NCBI GenBank assembly: GCA_000023185.1
Contig: CP001622.1
Span: 186,001-250,000, forward strand
Length of the DNA: 64,000 bases
DNA from: Rhizobium leguminosarum bv. trifolii WSM1325
GTDB lineage: Bacteria; Pseudomonadota; Alphaproteobacteria; Rhizobiales; Rhizobiaceae
Direction: 5' to 3'
In this document: positions 48,538-57,511 of the stretch, piece after piece
How positions within the stretch are numbered: the first letter of the stretch is position 1
Layout: every line of letters starts with the position of its first letter
Translations under genes and position numbers: made by a program
Notes under the pieces: model-generated
Database searches by the model: none
Seen by the model: the letters and a program-made list of their open reading frames with translations, nothing else
Told to the model about the DNA's origin: nothing

Positions 48538-49035
48538 TCAGCTGGAAAGCACCATGGCCCAATAGGGCAGGTTCCTGGAAGATGTATTATGGGCGACGGC
48601 GACGCCAAGGCCGCCATAACGTCCGAGCATGTTTTCCAGGTGATGCGGCGAGTTGATCCAGGCCGTCACCACAGCATCGACGCTCTGCTGGCCGGAGGCG
48701 ATGTTCTCAGCCGCCGGCAGCCGCACGCCGCTTGCCTTGACGCGCGCGCCGAAACTGTCGGTCATACCCATGAGATGGGCCATTTTGCCCGCACTCGCCA
48801 TGCGTTTTGCCTGGAACAAGGCGGCAGTACTCGCCGCCGGATCGACGGTAAGTGGCGGCAGGCCGTTTTTGGCCCTGAGCTGGTTGACGAGCGGCAGCAC
48901 GCTCGCCGTCTCGTCCTCGCCGTCCGACGGCGTGCCGGCCATCCGCGGGGTCGTGGTGCAGCCGGCGATGCCGGCGGCGAGCGCAAGTCCGGAAAGGCGC
49001 AGCAGGCCGCGCCTGGAAAGATCGATGGATGTCAT
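48538..49035 (-). CDS. CAP/SCP-domain lipoprotein
   Basis: 165 residues, ATG at 49035. It begins with a twin-Arg-like SRRGLLRLSGLALAAGIAGC and has lipobox IAGC. The CAP domain follows: VNQLRAKNGLPPLTVD, HLMGMTDSFGARVKASG, AENIASGQQ, WINSPHHLENMLGRYGGLGVAVAHN with the family His/Glu set. Extracytoplasmic; CAP function in bacteria is mostly unknown. One base after the DUF6460 stop, so cotranslated. Confidence 0.88.
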   Translation of the reverse strand: MTSIDLSRRGLLRLSGLALAAGIAGCTTTPRMAGTPSDGEDETASVLPLVNQLRAKNGLPPLTVDPAASTAALFQAKRMASAGKMAHLMGMTDSFGARVKASGVRLPAAENIASGQQSVDAVVTAWINSPHHLENMLGRYGGLGVAVAHNTSSRNLPYWAMVLSS

Positions 49036-49036
49036 G

Positions 49037-49303
49037 TTACCGGCGGTAGCTGAAAAGACGAAGGATGATGAAGAGCGGGATGACGATCGTCGCACCGAGG
49101 AGGAGATAGTCGCCGACGCGCCCAAGCGCCGAGAAGCCGCGGTACCAGATCTCCTGGATGAAATCGCGTATGCCGTAGATGATGCCCCACGGCGTCAGGC
49201 CGAAGACGGTCATGACGAAACCGACGATCAGCGACACCACGATAAGCTTTATCAATGTGCGGCCGATCGAATCACCGAGGAACCTGTTCGCCTGATCGGA
49301 CAT
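49037..49303 (-). CDS. DUF6460 small membrane protein
   Basis: 88 residues, ATG at 49303 (AGGAGA-type Shine-Dalgarno). Two hydrophobic helices (LIKLIVVSLIVGFVMTVFGL and YLLLGATIVIPLFIILRLF) flank IYGIRDFIQEIWYRGFSALGRVGDY. Matches the short Rhizobiales DUF6460 proteins. Inner-membrane, role unknown. Confidence 0.8.
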   Translation of the reverse strand: MSDQANRFLGDSIGRTLIKLIVVSLIVGFVMTVFGLTPWGIIYGIRDFIQEIWYRGFSALGRVGDYLLLGATIVIPLFIILRLFSYRR

Positions 49304-49433
49304 AAGCCATCTCCTGTTTGCCCTTGGAATAAGGTCGCGGCGCGGCGCCCGCAAGCCCTTTCCGGAATTGGCCGCTTCGCCTCTGAAATAGGACTTGAGT
49401 TTTTTTGTGACCGCCGCCAAATGCGGGCCAATG

Positions 49434-49488
49434 GATGTCGCCCGGAAGTGTGCAGCGGTTCCGGGAAAACGACATGCATAAAACAAAG
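49434..49488 (+). repeat. Dispersed intergenic repeat, copy B
   Basis: Aligns with 2998-3053 through AGTGTGCAGCGGTT and CGACATGC with compensatory changes in a stem (CCCGG/CCGGG in place of GCGCAAAA/TTTTGCG). Lies in the divergent gap upstream of the TPR-methyltransferase gene. Confidence 0.65.
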
Positions 49489-49504
49489 AGCTACAGGCCC
49501 ATTG

Positions 49505-50440
49505 ATGCAGCCCCACCAGCTTTCCTCAGGCGATGTCATCGCCGACCGCCGCGCCGATTATGCCCGGATGCTCGAAGAAGGCGGCGAGCCGGAAGCGGCC
49601 GCCGAGCTGATGGAGCAGGCCCTCGAGCTCGTGCCTGCCTGGGCCGCCGGCTGGTATCGCCTCGCCACCTACCTGGAAAAGGCGGGCAGGGGTGAAGCCG
49701 CGATCGAGGCCTATCGCAGGACGCTTGCTCTCGGTCCCGATGACATTTTCGGCGCCGCCCTCAAGCTCGCCCTTCTCGGTGATGGCGCCGTGCCTCCTGA
49801 CCGGCCGCCGAGCCGCTATGTCGAGCGCCTCTTCGACGACTATGCCGACCGTTTCGAATCAGCACTTGTCGAAAAGCTCGACTACAGCGTCCCGCAGAAA
49901 CTGGCCGCGCTTATCGCCTCCACCGGCAGGCGCTACGAACGCGCCGTCGATCTCGGCTGCGGCACCGGCCTGCTCGGCCCGGAGATCCGGGCCAATGTCG
50001 ACCGCCTCGAAGGCTTCGATCTCTCGCAGAACATGCTGGCGAAGGCCGCCGAGAAACATGTCTATGACAGTCTCGCCCAGGCCGATCTCTCGCTCGCGCC
50101 CGATCTCTCCGTCGTCTTTGCCGATGCCGCGCGCCATCGCGCCGACCTGGTGACGGCAGCCGATGTGCTGATGTATCTCGGCAATCTCGAGAGCGTCTTT
50201 GCCATCGTCGGAGAACTCGCTGCATCAGGCGCCGACATCGCCTTTTCCGTCGAGGATGCAGGTGAGGGCGACGGCTTTCACCTCGCTCCCTCTCTGCGCT
50301 ACGCCCATTCGGAAAGCTATGTCAGGATGTTGCTTGCCCGTCACGGCTTCCAAATCCTCAAGACCGTCAAGTCGGTCATTCGCAAAGATGGCGGAAAACC
50401 GGTTTCCGGCATTCTGTTCCTTACGCAGAAGCCGGCGTGA
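49505..50440 (+). CDS. TPR-containing class I SAM methyltransferase
   Basis: 311 residues from ATG 49505. Two N-terminal TPR-like helix pairs (YARMLEEGGEPEAAAELMEQALELVP, AGWYRLATYLEKAGRGEAAIEAYRRTLAL) are followed by a Rossmann methyltransferase: AVDLGCGTGLLGPEI (motif I), GFDLSQNMLAKA (motif II) and VTAADVLMYLGNLESVF. Similar fusions are annotated as trans-aconitate-methyltransferase-like or contactin-type without known substrate. Stand-alone gene. Confidence 0.88.
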   Translation: MQPHQLSSGDVIADRRADYARMLEEGGEPEAAAELMEQALELVPAWAAGWYRLATYLEKAGRGEAAIEAYRRTLALGPDDIFGAALKLALLGDGAVPPDRPPSRYVERLFDDYADRFESALVEKLDYSVPQKLAALIASTGRRYERAVDLGCGTGLLGPEIRANVDRLEGFDLSQNMLAKAAEKHVYDSLAQADLSLAPDLSVVFADAARHRADLVTAADVLMYLGNLESVFAIVGELAASGADIAFSVEDAGEGDGFHLAPSLRYAHSESYVRMLLARHGFQILKTVKSVIRKDGGKPVSGILFLTQKPA

Positions 50441-50651
50441 GCGAACATTTCTTGCGATTTTTTAATAGGTCAGCATTGCTTACCTATTTCGCTTGATCGG
50501 AAGACCGAAAAACCCGATACTGCACCGCATCGGCAGAGAGCCCGGCAATATTACGCCGAGGCGCTCGTGCTCCTTTCATGATCCAAAATTCCGTCGCGCC
50601 CGGGTTTTCCCAAGCGCGTTCTTGAACTCGTCTGCCGTGGAGACTGGCGAC

Positions 50652-51287
50652 ATGACACAGCTCATCAATGCCCTTGGCTTCTGGAATACGACTGCGACGC
50701 GCCACACGCCGATCGAAGACGTGCAGGGCATATTCTCCGGCAGCCTCGTTGCCGCTCTCGGCCTCTACGTGCTCGCCAGCGCCGGCCTTCTCACTGGCAG
50801 CACGGCCGGCGTCGCTTTCCTCCTGCATTATGCCTTCGGCGTCAATTTCGGGCTTGCCTTCTTCCTGCTCAACCTGCCGTTCTTCTATCTCTCCTGGAAG
50901 CGCCTCGGCATGGCCTTCACCATCAAGACCTTCATCGCCATCGGCCTGACCTCGGTGATTGCCGACGTGCAGTCGCGCTTCCTGTCCATTTCGAGCATCC
51001 ATCCAGCCTGGGCGGCCCTTCTCGGCGGCCTGCTGCTCGGCTTCGGCCTGCTGGCGCTCTATCGCCACCGCGCCAGCCTCGGCGGTGTCGGCATTCTCGG
51101 TATCTACCTGCAGGAGCGGTTCGGCATCCGCGCCGGCCTCGTCCAGCTCGCCATCGATATGTGCGTGCTCGCCGCCGCCTTCTTCGTCACCACGCCGCCT
51201 GTCGTCTTTTATTCGGTTCTCGGCGCCGTCGTCCTCAACCTCTTCGTCGCCATCAATCACCGCGCTGATCGCTACATCGCGCTTTAG
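50652..51287 (+). CDS. YitT family membrane protein (copy 1)
   Basis: 211 residues, five predicted helices. ASAGLLTGSTAGVAFLLHYAFGVNFGLAFFLLNLPFFYLSWKRLGMAFTIKT and LYRHRASLGGVGILGIYLQERFGIRAG are the YitT/DUF161 blocks. About half of positions match the product of 52791-53423, including the C-terminal INHR-DRYIA. Upstream 50441-50651 has no gene. Function of the family is unknown. Confidence 0.85.
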   Translation: MTQLINALGFWNTTATRHTPIEDVQGIFSGSLVAALGLYVLASAGLLTGSTAGVAFLLHYAFGVNFGLAFFLLNLPFFYLSWKRLGMAFTIKTFIAIGLTSVIADVQSRFLSISSIHPAWAALLGGLLLGFGLLALYRHRASLGGVGILGIYLQERFGIRAGLVQLAIDMCVLAAAFFVTTPPVVFYSVLGAVVLNLFVAINHRADRYIAL

Positions 51288-51306
51288 TTTTACGCCTGTC
51301 GTTGTA

Positions 51307-51339
51307 GCAAAACCGCCGCACACTTTTGCGCGACATGCT
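51307..51339 (-). repeat. Dispersed intergenic repeat, copy C (partial)
   Basis: On the minus strand GCATGTCGCGCAAAAGTGTG then CGGCGGTT match the left half of copy A almost exactly; the right half is missing. It sits just after the first YitT gene. Confidence 0.6.
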
Positions 51340-51440
51340 CTAACATTACCAATCGGTAAGCCATTCTAAATAAAACGTAACTTGCCTGTCATCGGTCTTG
51401 GCGCGAAACTCATCTCGCGCCGGATTTGATGAGGTGAGTT

Positions 51441-51608
51441 ATGTCAGATTTGGAAAAACTTGTCAGACGCCGTATGCAGGAAGAATACGCCAAGGGCGCT
51501 TCCGCAGAAGAAATTGCGAAAGTCGTCCGCGACCTATTCAACAGCGTCGACCTCTCGGGCAATCGGTTTGACGCCGTTGCCGTACGGGCCACCAGGGATC
51601 GCGAGTGA
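51441..51608 (+). CDS. Small hypothetical protein, 55 residues
   Basis: ATG preceded by GAGGTGAG. The product begins MSDLEKLVRRRMQEEYAKGA and continues with AEEIAKVVRDLFNSVDLSGN, two amphipathic helices. Codon use is good and the helix pattern regular, so it is probably real though short. No family recognised. Stands alone between the first YitT gene and the AhpD-like gene, which is convergent. Confidence 0.6.
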   Translation: MSDLEKLVRRRMQEEYAKGASAEEIAKVVRDLFNSVDLSGNRFDAVAVRATRDRE

Positions 51609-51673
51609 CCCGATATTCGACCGACCCGAAATTTCGGGTCGGTTGCACGGATGTTTTCCTCTCAGCAGATATC

Positions 51674-52135
51674 TCAGGCGGCCTTCGCTGCCGCATCGAG
51701 CGGATGCTGCGAGCGGAAGCCGACGGCAAGCCGGTTCCAGATGTTGATCGCGCCGATCGCCACCGTGATCTTTGTCATCTCTTCCTCGGAAAAATGCGCC
51801 TTCAGCGTCTCGTAGTCGGCATCAGGCGCCCCTGTTTTGGCGATATTGGTCACGGAATCCACCCAGCCGAGCAGCGCCCGTTCGCGGGCGTCATAGACAG
51901 GCGATTCCCGCCAGACGCACATCAGGTTGATCCATTGTTCGGAGAGTCCATCATGGCGGGCTTCTTTCACATGCATGTCGACGCAATAGGCACAGCCGTT
52001 GATCTGCGAGGCGCGCAGCTTGATCAGGTGGATGAAGCGGCGCTCCAGCCCGGAGGACTGGACATATTGCTCGAGCGCGGCGACTGCCTTGTAGGCATCG
52101 GGAGCGGCTTTGGCGAAATTGAAACGTGGTTGCAT
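51674..52135 (-). CDS. AhpD-like carboxymuconolactone decarboxylase family protein
   Basis: 153 residues. The CMD core with redox motif CAYCVDMH (Cys 48, Cys 51, His 55) in LIKLRASQINGCAYCVDMHVKEAR is the AhpD-like peroxidase-reducing arrangement. ERALLGWVDSVTNIAKTGAPD and INIWNRLAVGF follow. It starts 22 bases downstream of the Rrf2 gene, so is probably controlled by it in a peroxide or redox response. Confidence 0.9.
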   Translation of the reverse strand: MQPRFNFAKAAPDAYKAVAALEQYVQSSGLERRFIHLIKLRASQINGCAYCVDMHVKEARHDGLSEQWINLMCVWRESPVYDARERALLGWVDSVTNIAKTGAPDADYETLKAHFSEEEMTKITVAIGAINIWNRLAVGFRSQHPLDAAAKAA

Positions 52136-52157
52136 GCTCTTTCTCCTTTGTTATGGC

Positions 52158-52658
52158 TCAACGAGCCGTCTTGCGTTCATGGATTTCAAGGAAGGCGCAG
52201 CCCCTAGCTGCGATCGATCCGTCGTCGACGGCGGCAAGTTCGATGCCGATATCCGCCAGGCTCGTCTTGGCGAGTTCGGCGCGATAGACCCGTTCGGCTT
52301 TCAGCATCGCCGCGTTGATGGTGCAGGGCTGGGCGAACAAGCGATCGGAGACCGGGTTCGGTCCGCGCTGGCGGATTTCGGCGCAGCGGAACGCCGGTGC
52401 AGACCCCTCGACCGCGAGCACGATGTCGAGCAGCGAAATCTCCTTCGGCGCCTTTGCTAGCCGATATCCGCCCTTCGGCCCCGGTACGGTATCGAGGATG
52501 CCGGCGCCCGACAGCGCCTGCAGATGCTTCAGCAGATAACTCGTCGAAACGCCGTGGAATTCCGCCAGCGCGGCCGCCGAAAGCACGCCGCCTTCGGAGA
52601 GGCCGGAAAGCATCGCAACGCTGTGAATGGCCTGCTCGACCCCATCGCCTATCTTCAT
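52158..52658 (-). CDS. Rrf2-family transcriptional regulator
   Basis: 166 residues. Winged HTH EQAIHSVAMLSGLSEGGVLSAAALAEFHGVSTSYLLKHLQALSGAGILDTVPGPKGGYRLAK. Three C-terminal-half Cys (92, 112, 154) could hold an Fe-S cluster or act as thiol switch, but the spacing differs from IscR/NsrR. Divergent from the second YitT gene and cotranscribed with the AhpD-like gene. An AT-rich stretch at 52680-52700 is a likely operator region. Confidence 0.9.
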   Translation of the reverse strand: MKIGDGVEQAIHSVAMLSGLSEGGVLSAAALAEFHGVSTSYLLKHLQALSGAGILDTVPGPKGGYRLAKAPKEISLLDIVLAVEGSAPAFRCAEIRQRGPNPVSDRLFAQPCTINAAMLKAERVYRAELAKTSLADIGIELAAVDDGSIAARGCAFLEIHERKTAR

Positions 52659-52790
52659 GCATCTGGCCTCCTCAATTCGTAGATAAAAAATATCCATGAT
52701 TATGTCAGCTGTCAAGAGGTGTCCTCTCTGCTGCCACTTGCCTTTATCCTGACCGCGGATAGAAGACGGAAACGCAGACAGGGGAACACC

Positions 52791-53423
52791 ATGGCATCCA
52801 ACGCTTTTGCAGGCCTTCTGAATTCCAGCGCCGACCGTCATTCGCTCTTCGACGACGCCCAGGGCATCGTTGCCGGCAGCATGCTCGCCGTGCTCGGCGT
52901 AACGCTTCTCTCCAGCGCCGGGCTGCTTGCCGGCGGCACGGCGGGCCTTGCCTTCCTCGCCCATTATGCGACGGGCTTCAGCTTCGGCCTCTGCTTCTTT
53001 GTCGTGAACTTGCCCTTCTATTATCTCGCCTTCCGCCGCTTGGGCCTCGCCTTCACCATCAAGACCTTCGCGGCCATCGCGCTGACCTCGGTCCTGTCGG
53101 AATTCATCTCGGGCTTTGTCAGCATGGCGCATGTCGATCCCATCGCCGGCGCGCTCTTCGGCGGCCTCGTCATCGGCGCCGGCATGCTGGCGCTCTTCCG
53201 CCACCGCGCCAGCCTCGGCGGCATCGGCATTCTTGCCCTCTATATCCAGGATCGCCTCGGCTGGCGCGCCGGCTTCGTCCAGCTCGGCTTCGACGGCACC
53301 ATCCTGGCGCTCTCCTTCTTCGTCGCAAGCCCCTTCATCATCGCCTGCTCCGTGCTTGGCGCGATCGTTCTCAACCTGACGATTGCCATCAACCACCGCA
53401 AGGACCGCTATATCGCCATGTGA
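52791..53423 (+). CDS. YitT family membrane protein (copy 2)
   Basis: 210 residues, ATG after AGACAGGGG. Same blocks as the copy at 50652: SSAGLLAGGTAGLAFLAHYATGFSFGL, RLGLAFTIKTFAAIALTSV, RHRASLGGIGILALYIQDRLGWRAG, and a C-terminal INHRKDRYIAM. The last codons overlap the GTG start of the helicase gene. Paralogue arising from local duplication, later separated by three unrelated genes. Confidence 0.85.
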   Translation: MASNAFAGLLNSSADRHSLFDDAQGIVAGSMLAVLGVTLLSSAGLLAGGTAGLAFLAHYATGFSFGLCFFVVNLPFYYLAFRRLGLAFTIKTFAAIALTSVLSEFISGFVSMAHVDPIAGALFGGLVIGAGMLALFRHRASLGGIGILALYIQDRLGWRAGFVQLGFDGTILALSFFVASPFIIACSVLGAIVLNLTIAINHRKDRYIAM

Positions 53424-55981
53424 AGGCGCGCGGCTCTTCTTTTTCCCTGGCATTTCACTACCTTCCAGGCGTGGACCAGATCGATTCCGAAGCCCGCACA
53501 CTGCTTCCTGCCGCCTTTACCCGCTGGTTTGCGGAAAAGGGCTGGCGCCCGCGTGCCCATCAGTTGGAACTGCTTGCCCGCGCCGAGGCCGGCGAAAGCA
53601 CGCTGCTGATTGCGCCGACCGGCGCCGGCAAAACGCTCGCCGGTTTCCTGCCCTCGCTCACCGATCTCACCCGCCGCGGCAAAATCCCGCCCGGCTCCGC
53701 CTTCACCGGCATCCACACGCTCTATGTCTCGCCGCTGAAGGCGCTTGCCATCGATATCGAACGCAACCTGATGAAGCCGGTCGAGGAGATGGGCCTGCCG
53801 GTCACCGTCGAAAACCGCACCGGCGACACGCCGAACGCCAAGCGCCAGCGCCAGAAGCTCAACCCGCCGGATATTCTGCTGACGACGCCGGAACAAGTCG
53901 CCCTGCTTCTGGCAAACCGGGAGGCCGAGCGCTTCTTCAAGGACCTGAAATATATCGTCCTCGACGAACTGCATTCGCTGGTCACCTCCAAGCGCGGCCA
54001 TATGCTTTCGCTCGGCCTTGCGCGTCTCCGCCGCCTTGCCCCCGGGCTCAAGACCATTGGTCTGTCGGCCACCGTCGCCGAGCCGATGGACCTGCAGAAA
54101 TGGCTGGTCGGCCAGGAAGAGGGTGGCGAACATCATGCCGGCCTCGTCGTCGTCGAAGGCGGCGCCAAACCCGATATCTCGATCCTGTCGACCGAAGAGC
54201 GCATCCCCTGGGCCGGCCATTCCGCCCGATATGCCATTCCAGATGTCTACAACAAGCTCGTCGAACATCGCACGACGCTGCTCTTCGTCAACACCCGCAG
54301 CCAGGCGGAAATGCTATTCCAGGCGCTCTGGACGATCAATGACGACAACCTGCCGATCGCCCTCCACCACGGCTCGCTCGATGTCGCCCAGCGCCGCAAG
54401 GTCGAGGCGGCGATGGCCGAAAACCGGCTGCGCGCCGTCGTCGCCACCTCTACCCTCGATCTCGGCATCGACTGGGGCGATGTCGATCTCGTCATCCATG
54501 TCGGCGCGCCGAAGGGCGCCTCGCGCCTTGCCCAGCGCATTGGCCGCGCCAATCACCGCATGGACGAGCCCTCGAAGGCGATCCTCGTGCCGGCCAACCG
54601 TTTCGAGGTCATGGAGTGTCAGGCAGCCCTCGACGCCAATTATATCGGCGCACAGGACACCCCGCCGGTCGGGCGCGGCGCGCTCGACGTGCTCGCCCAG
54701 CATGTGCTCGGCATGGCCTGCGCCGAACCTTTCGACATGCTGGAACTCTACGATGAAATCATCAGCGCCTCGCCCTATGCCGATCTGAGCTGGGAGACCT
54801 TCGAGCGCATCATCGATTTCGTCGCGACCGGCGGTTATGCGCTCCGCACCTATGAGCGCTACGCCCGTATCCGCAAGACTGCGGAGGGCCGCTGGCGCGT
54901 CTCCAACCCTGCAGTCGCCCAGCAATATCGCCTCAACCTCGGCACCATCGTCGAAAGCCCGATGCTGAATATCCGCATGGTCAAGCGCGGCGAGGGCGGC
55001 AGGATCGGCCGCGGCGGCGCGACACTGGGGAAGGTCGAGGAATATTTCCTCGAGCAGATGTCGCCGGGCGATACCTTCGTCTTCTCCGGCAAGGTGCTGC
55101 GCTTCGAGGGTATTCGCGAAAATGAGTGCTTGGCGTCGCAGGCCTTTTCGCTCGATCCGAAGATCCCCTCCTATAATGGCGGCAAATTTCCGCTGTCGAC
55201 CTATCTCGCCGAGCAGGTGCGGGCGATGATCGCCGATCCCGACCGCTGGCGCCGCTTGCCGGATCAGGTGCGCGACTGGCTGTCGCTGCAGAACGACAAG
55301 TCGATGCTGCCGAAGCGCGACGAGTTCCTGATCGAAACCTTCCCGCGCGGCAGCCGCGGCTATATGGTCGCCTATCCCTTCGAAGGCCGTCTCGCCCACC
55401 AGACGCTCGGCATGCTGCTCACCCGCCGGCTGGAGCGGATAGGCGCCAAGCCCCTCGGTTTCGTCGCCACCGATTATTCCCTTGCCGTCTGGGGCCTCGA
55501 GGATATGGGCCTGATGATCCGCAATGGCCGGCTCAACCTCTCCGACCTCTTCGACGAGGACATGCTCGGCGACGATCTCGAAGCCTGGCTGGACGAATCC
55601 TTCCTGTTGAAGCGCACCTTCCGCAATTGCGCCGTGATTGCAGGCTTGATCGAGCGCCGCCATCCGGGCAAGGAAAAGAGCGGCCGCCAGATCACCGTCT
55701 CGGCCGATCTGATCTACGACGTGTTGCGCAGCCACGAACCGGATCACATCCTCCTGCAGGCGACGCGGCAGGATGCAGCGACGGGACTTTTGGATATTGG
55801 CCGTCTTGGCGATATGCTGAGACGAATCAGGGGCCACATCACCCACCGCGCCCTCGACCATATTTCCCCGCTCGCCGTGCCGGTGATGCTGGAAATCGGA
55901 CGCGAGGCGGTGCCGGGCGAGGCCCATGATGCACTGCTCGCCGAAGCGGCGGACGATCTGATCGCCGAGGCGCTCGCTTGA
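53420..55981 (+). CDS. Ligase-associated DEXH-box helicase (Lhr-like)
   Basis: 853 residues with GTG start overlapping the YitT stop; a second GTG at 53471 is as plausible. Motifs: APTGAGKT (motif I), VSPLKAL (Ia), TTPEQ (Ib), LDELHS (DEXH), LSATVAEP (III), FVNTRSQAE (IV), VVATSTLDLGIDWGDVD (V), QRIGRANHR (VI), then the Lhr-type C-terminal winged-helix/DUF4145-like region. Members act with an ATP-dependent DNA ligase and PdeM exonuclease in DNA repair; PdeM is the next gene. The ligase itself is not in the window. Confidence 0.92.
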   Translation: MKARGSSFSLAFHYLPGVDQIDSEARTLLPAAFTRWFAEKGWRPRAHQLELLARAEAGESTLLIAPTGAGKTLAGFLPSLTDLTRRGKIPPGSAFTGIHTLYVSPLKALAIDIERNLMKPVEEMGLPVTVENRTGDTPNAKRQRQKLNPPDILLTTPEQVALLLANREAERFFKDLKYIVLDELHSLVTSKRGHMLSLGLARLRRLAPGLKTIGLSATVAEPMDLQKWLVGQEEGGEHHAGLVVVEGGAKPDISILSTEERIPWAGHSARYAIPDVYNKLVEHRTTLLFVNTRSQAEMLFQALWTINDDNLPIALHHGSLDVAQRRKVEAAMAENRLRAVVATSTLDLGIDWGDVDLVIHVGAPKGASRLAQRIGRANHRMDEPSKAILVPANRFEVMECQAALDANYIGAQDTPPVGRGALDVLAQHVLGMACAEPFDMLELYDEIISASPYADLSWETFERIIDFVATGGYALRTYERYARIRKTAEGRWRVSNPAVAQQYRLNLGTIVESPMLNIRMVKRGEGGRIGRGGATLGKVEEYFLEQMSPGDTFVFSGKVLRFEGIRENECLASQAFSLDPKIPSYNGGKFPLSTYLAEQVRAMIADPDRWRRLPDQVRDWLSLQNDKSMLPKRDEFLIETFPRGSRGYMVAYPFEGRLAHQTLGMLLTRRLERIGAKPLGFVATDYSLAVWGLEDMGLMIRNGRLNLSDLFDEDMLGDDLEAWLDESFLLKRTFRNCAVIAGLIERRHPGKEKSGRQITVSADLIYDVLRSHEPDHILLQATRQDAATGLLDIGRLGDMLRRIRGHITHRALDHISPLAVPVMLEIGREAVPGEAHDALLAEAADDLIAEALA

Positions 55982-56023
55982 TGAGAATTGGCCCTGACTG
56001 ACGTATTTGGGAATAAGAGAGTG

Positions 56024-56749
56024 ATGAACCGCCTGGCGCTCGCGCGCGACATTTCAGGACTGGCCGCGATACCAGGCATCGAGACATCGGTGAACGGCAT
56101 TGCCGCCGTCTGCGATCCGCTCGGCGCCCTCTATCTGCCGGATGCCGGCCTGCTCGTCGTCTCCGACCTGCATCTGGAAAAGGGCGCAGCCTTCGCGCGC
56201 CGCGGCATGATGCTGCCGCCTTACGATACGCTGGCGACGCTGACCGTCCTTGCCGCCGTCATCTCGCGTTATGATCCGAAGCTCGTCATCTCGCTCGGCG
56301 ACAATTTCCACGACCGCATCGGTTCCAAGCATCTGCCGGAGAATTTCCGCACGCTGATCGTCAATATGGCCCGCGGCCGCGAATGGATCTGGATCAATGG
56401 CAACCATGATCCGGATGGCATCGTCGATCTGCCGGGCACATCTGCCGACGAGATGCATTATGCCGGCCTGACCTTTCGGCACGAGCCGAAGAACGGCTTG
56501 CAAAGCGGCGAGATCGCCGGCCACCTGCACCCGTCGGCGACGGTCCGCCGCCGCGAGAAATCCGTCCGCCGCCCGTGCTTTGCCACCGACGGCGCCCGCC
56601 TGCTGATGCCGGCCTTCGGCCTCATGAGCGGCGGTCTGGATCTCGGCCATCAGGCGATGAAGGGCCTGTTCGACAAGGCTTTGCTGGTGGCGCATCTGCT
56701 GGGGCGGGATCGGATTTATTCGGTCAGATATGGGAACTTGAGGGGGTAG
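56024..56749 (+). CDS. pdeM: Ligase-associated DNA damage response endonuclease PdeM
   Basis: 241 residues from ATG 56024; a TTG at 55988 extends the frame. Calcineurin-type metallophosphoesterase: VVSDLHLEKG, SLGDNFHD, WINGNHD, and GHLHPSATV give the two-metal His/Asp set. PdeM partners the Lhr-like helicase and a ligase (known from family context). It lies 42 bases after the helicase stop on the same strand. Confidence 0.92.
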   Translation: MNRLALARDISGLAAIPGIETSVNGIAAVCDPLGALYLPDAGLLVVSDLHLEKGAAFARRGMMLPPYDTLATLTVLAAVISRYDPKLVISLGDNFHDRIGSKHLPENFRTLIVNMARGREWIWINGNHDPDGIVDLPGTSADEMHYAGLTFRHEPKNGLQSGEIAGHLHPSATVRRREKSVRRPCFATDGARLLMPAFGLMSGGLDLGHQAMKGLFDKALLVAHLLGRDRIYSVRYGNLRG

Positions 56750-56781
56750 TGCCCTCCATATTTGGACGGCACCACCTAAAC

Positions 56782-57363
56782 TCAATCGCACTCCTGCAGC
56801 TGCCGCTGATACGTCCCTGCCATCCGCGCAAACTTCTGCGCCGTCTGCTGCAACTGCCCGTTCGAGCGCCAGTCGCCGCGTTTGTATCCCGTCGGCCCGG
56901 AATAATAGGCGAGATAGAGATTATAGGCATCGTTCAGCGGAATGCCGGTCTCCACGCTGTTCTGGTAGTGATACCAGCCGATGAAATCGATCGCGTCGGC
57001 GAAGTTCGCCCGCCGCGCGGTCCAGTTGCCGGTCTGCGACTGATAGTGATCCCAAGTCCCGTCGAGCGCCTGAGAATAACCGTAGGCGGTCGAAGGCCGG
57101 GTCCAGGGAATGAAGCCGAACAGCTTGGTGCGTGGTGGCCGCGCATAGGGCTGGAAGCCGGATTCGGTATACATCGTCGCCATCAGGATCGGCACGGGCA
57201 CGCCGTATTTCTTCTCCGTCCGCTCGGCGGCACTCTGCCAGCTGGAGAAAAGCCCGTCGCGCTCGTCGAAGACGGCACAGATGTTCCTCGTCTGCTTCGG
57301 CGCCGTCGCGCAGCCGGCAAGCAGCGCGAGACCCACGGCCGTCAGAACGATACGAGTACGCAT
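56782..57363 (-). CDS. Transglycosylase SLT-domain lipoprotein
   Basis: 193 residues. Lipobox LLAGC after a short signal peptide. Lytic-transglycosylase-like fold: ATMYTESGFQP with the catalytic Glu candidate near 67, then AYGYSQALDGTWDHYQ, and NLYLAYYSGPTGYKRGDW. Acts probably on peptidoglycan in the periplasm from the outer-membrane inner face. Convergent with pdeM. Confidence 0.9.
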   Translation of the reverse strand: MRTRIVLTAVGLALLAGCATAPKQTRNICAVFDERDGLFSSWQSAAERTEKKYGVPVPILMATMYTESGFQPYARPPRTKLFGFIPWTRPSTAYGYSQALDGTWDHYQSQTGNWTARRANFADAIDFIGWYHYQNSVETGIPLNDAYNLYLAYYSGPTGYKRGDWRSNGQLQQTAQKFARMAGTYQRQLQECD

Positions 57364-57511
57364 GACAAAACCTCTCGTTTCCGAGAGATTACTAACTCGT
57401 AAATGTTAAAAACCGGTTTTTAGTCGAATGCGAACTTCCGCGGCTGCCTCCTTGTGTGGCCAGGGATGGATACCCTGGCCTGACCACCGGGCCGGCATCG
57501 CATCAAAATCC

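Noticed and set aside
52659..53501. Extension of the Rrf2 frame upstream to 53501
   Set aside because: Runs antisense through the YitT gene; the normal Rrf2 N-terminus begins at 52658.
54314..55927. 537-codon minus-strand frame opposite the ligase-associated helicase
   Set aside because: No motifs, and the helicase motifs are all on the plus strand.
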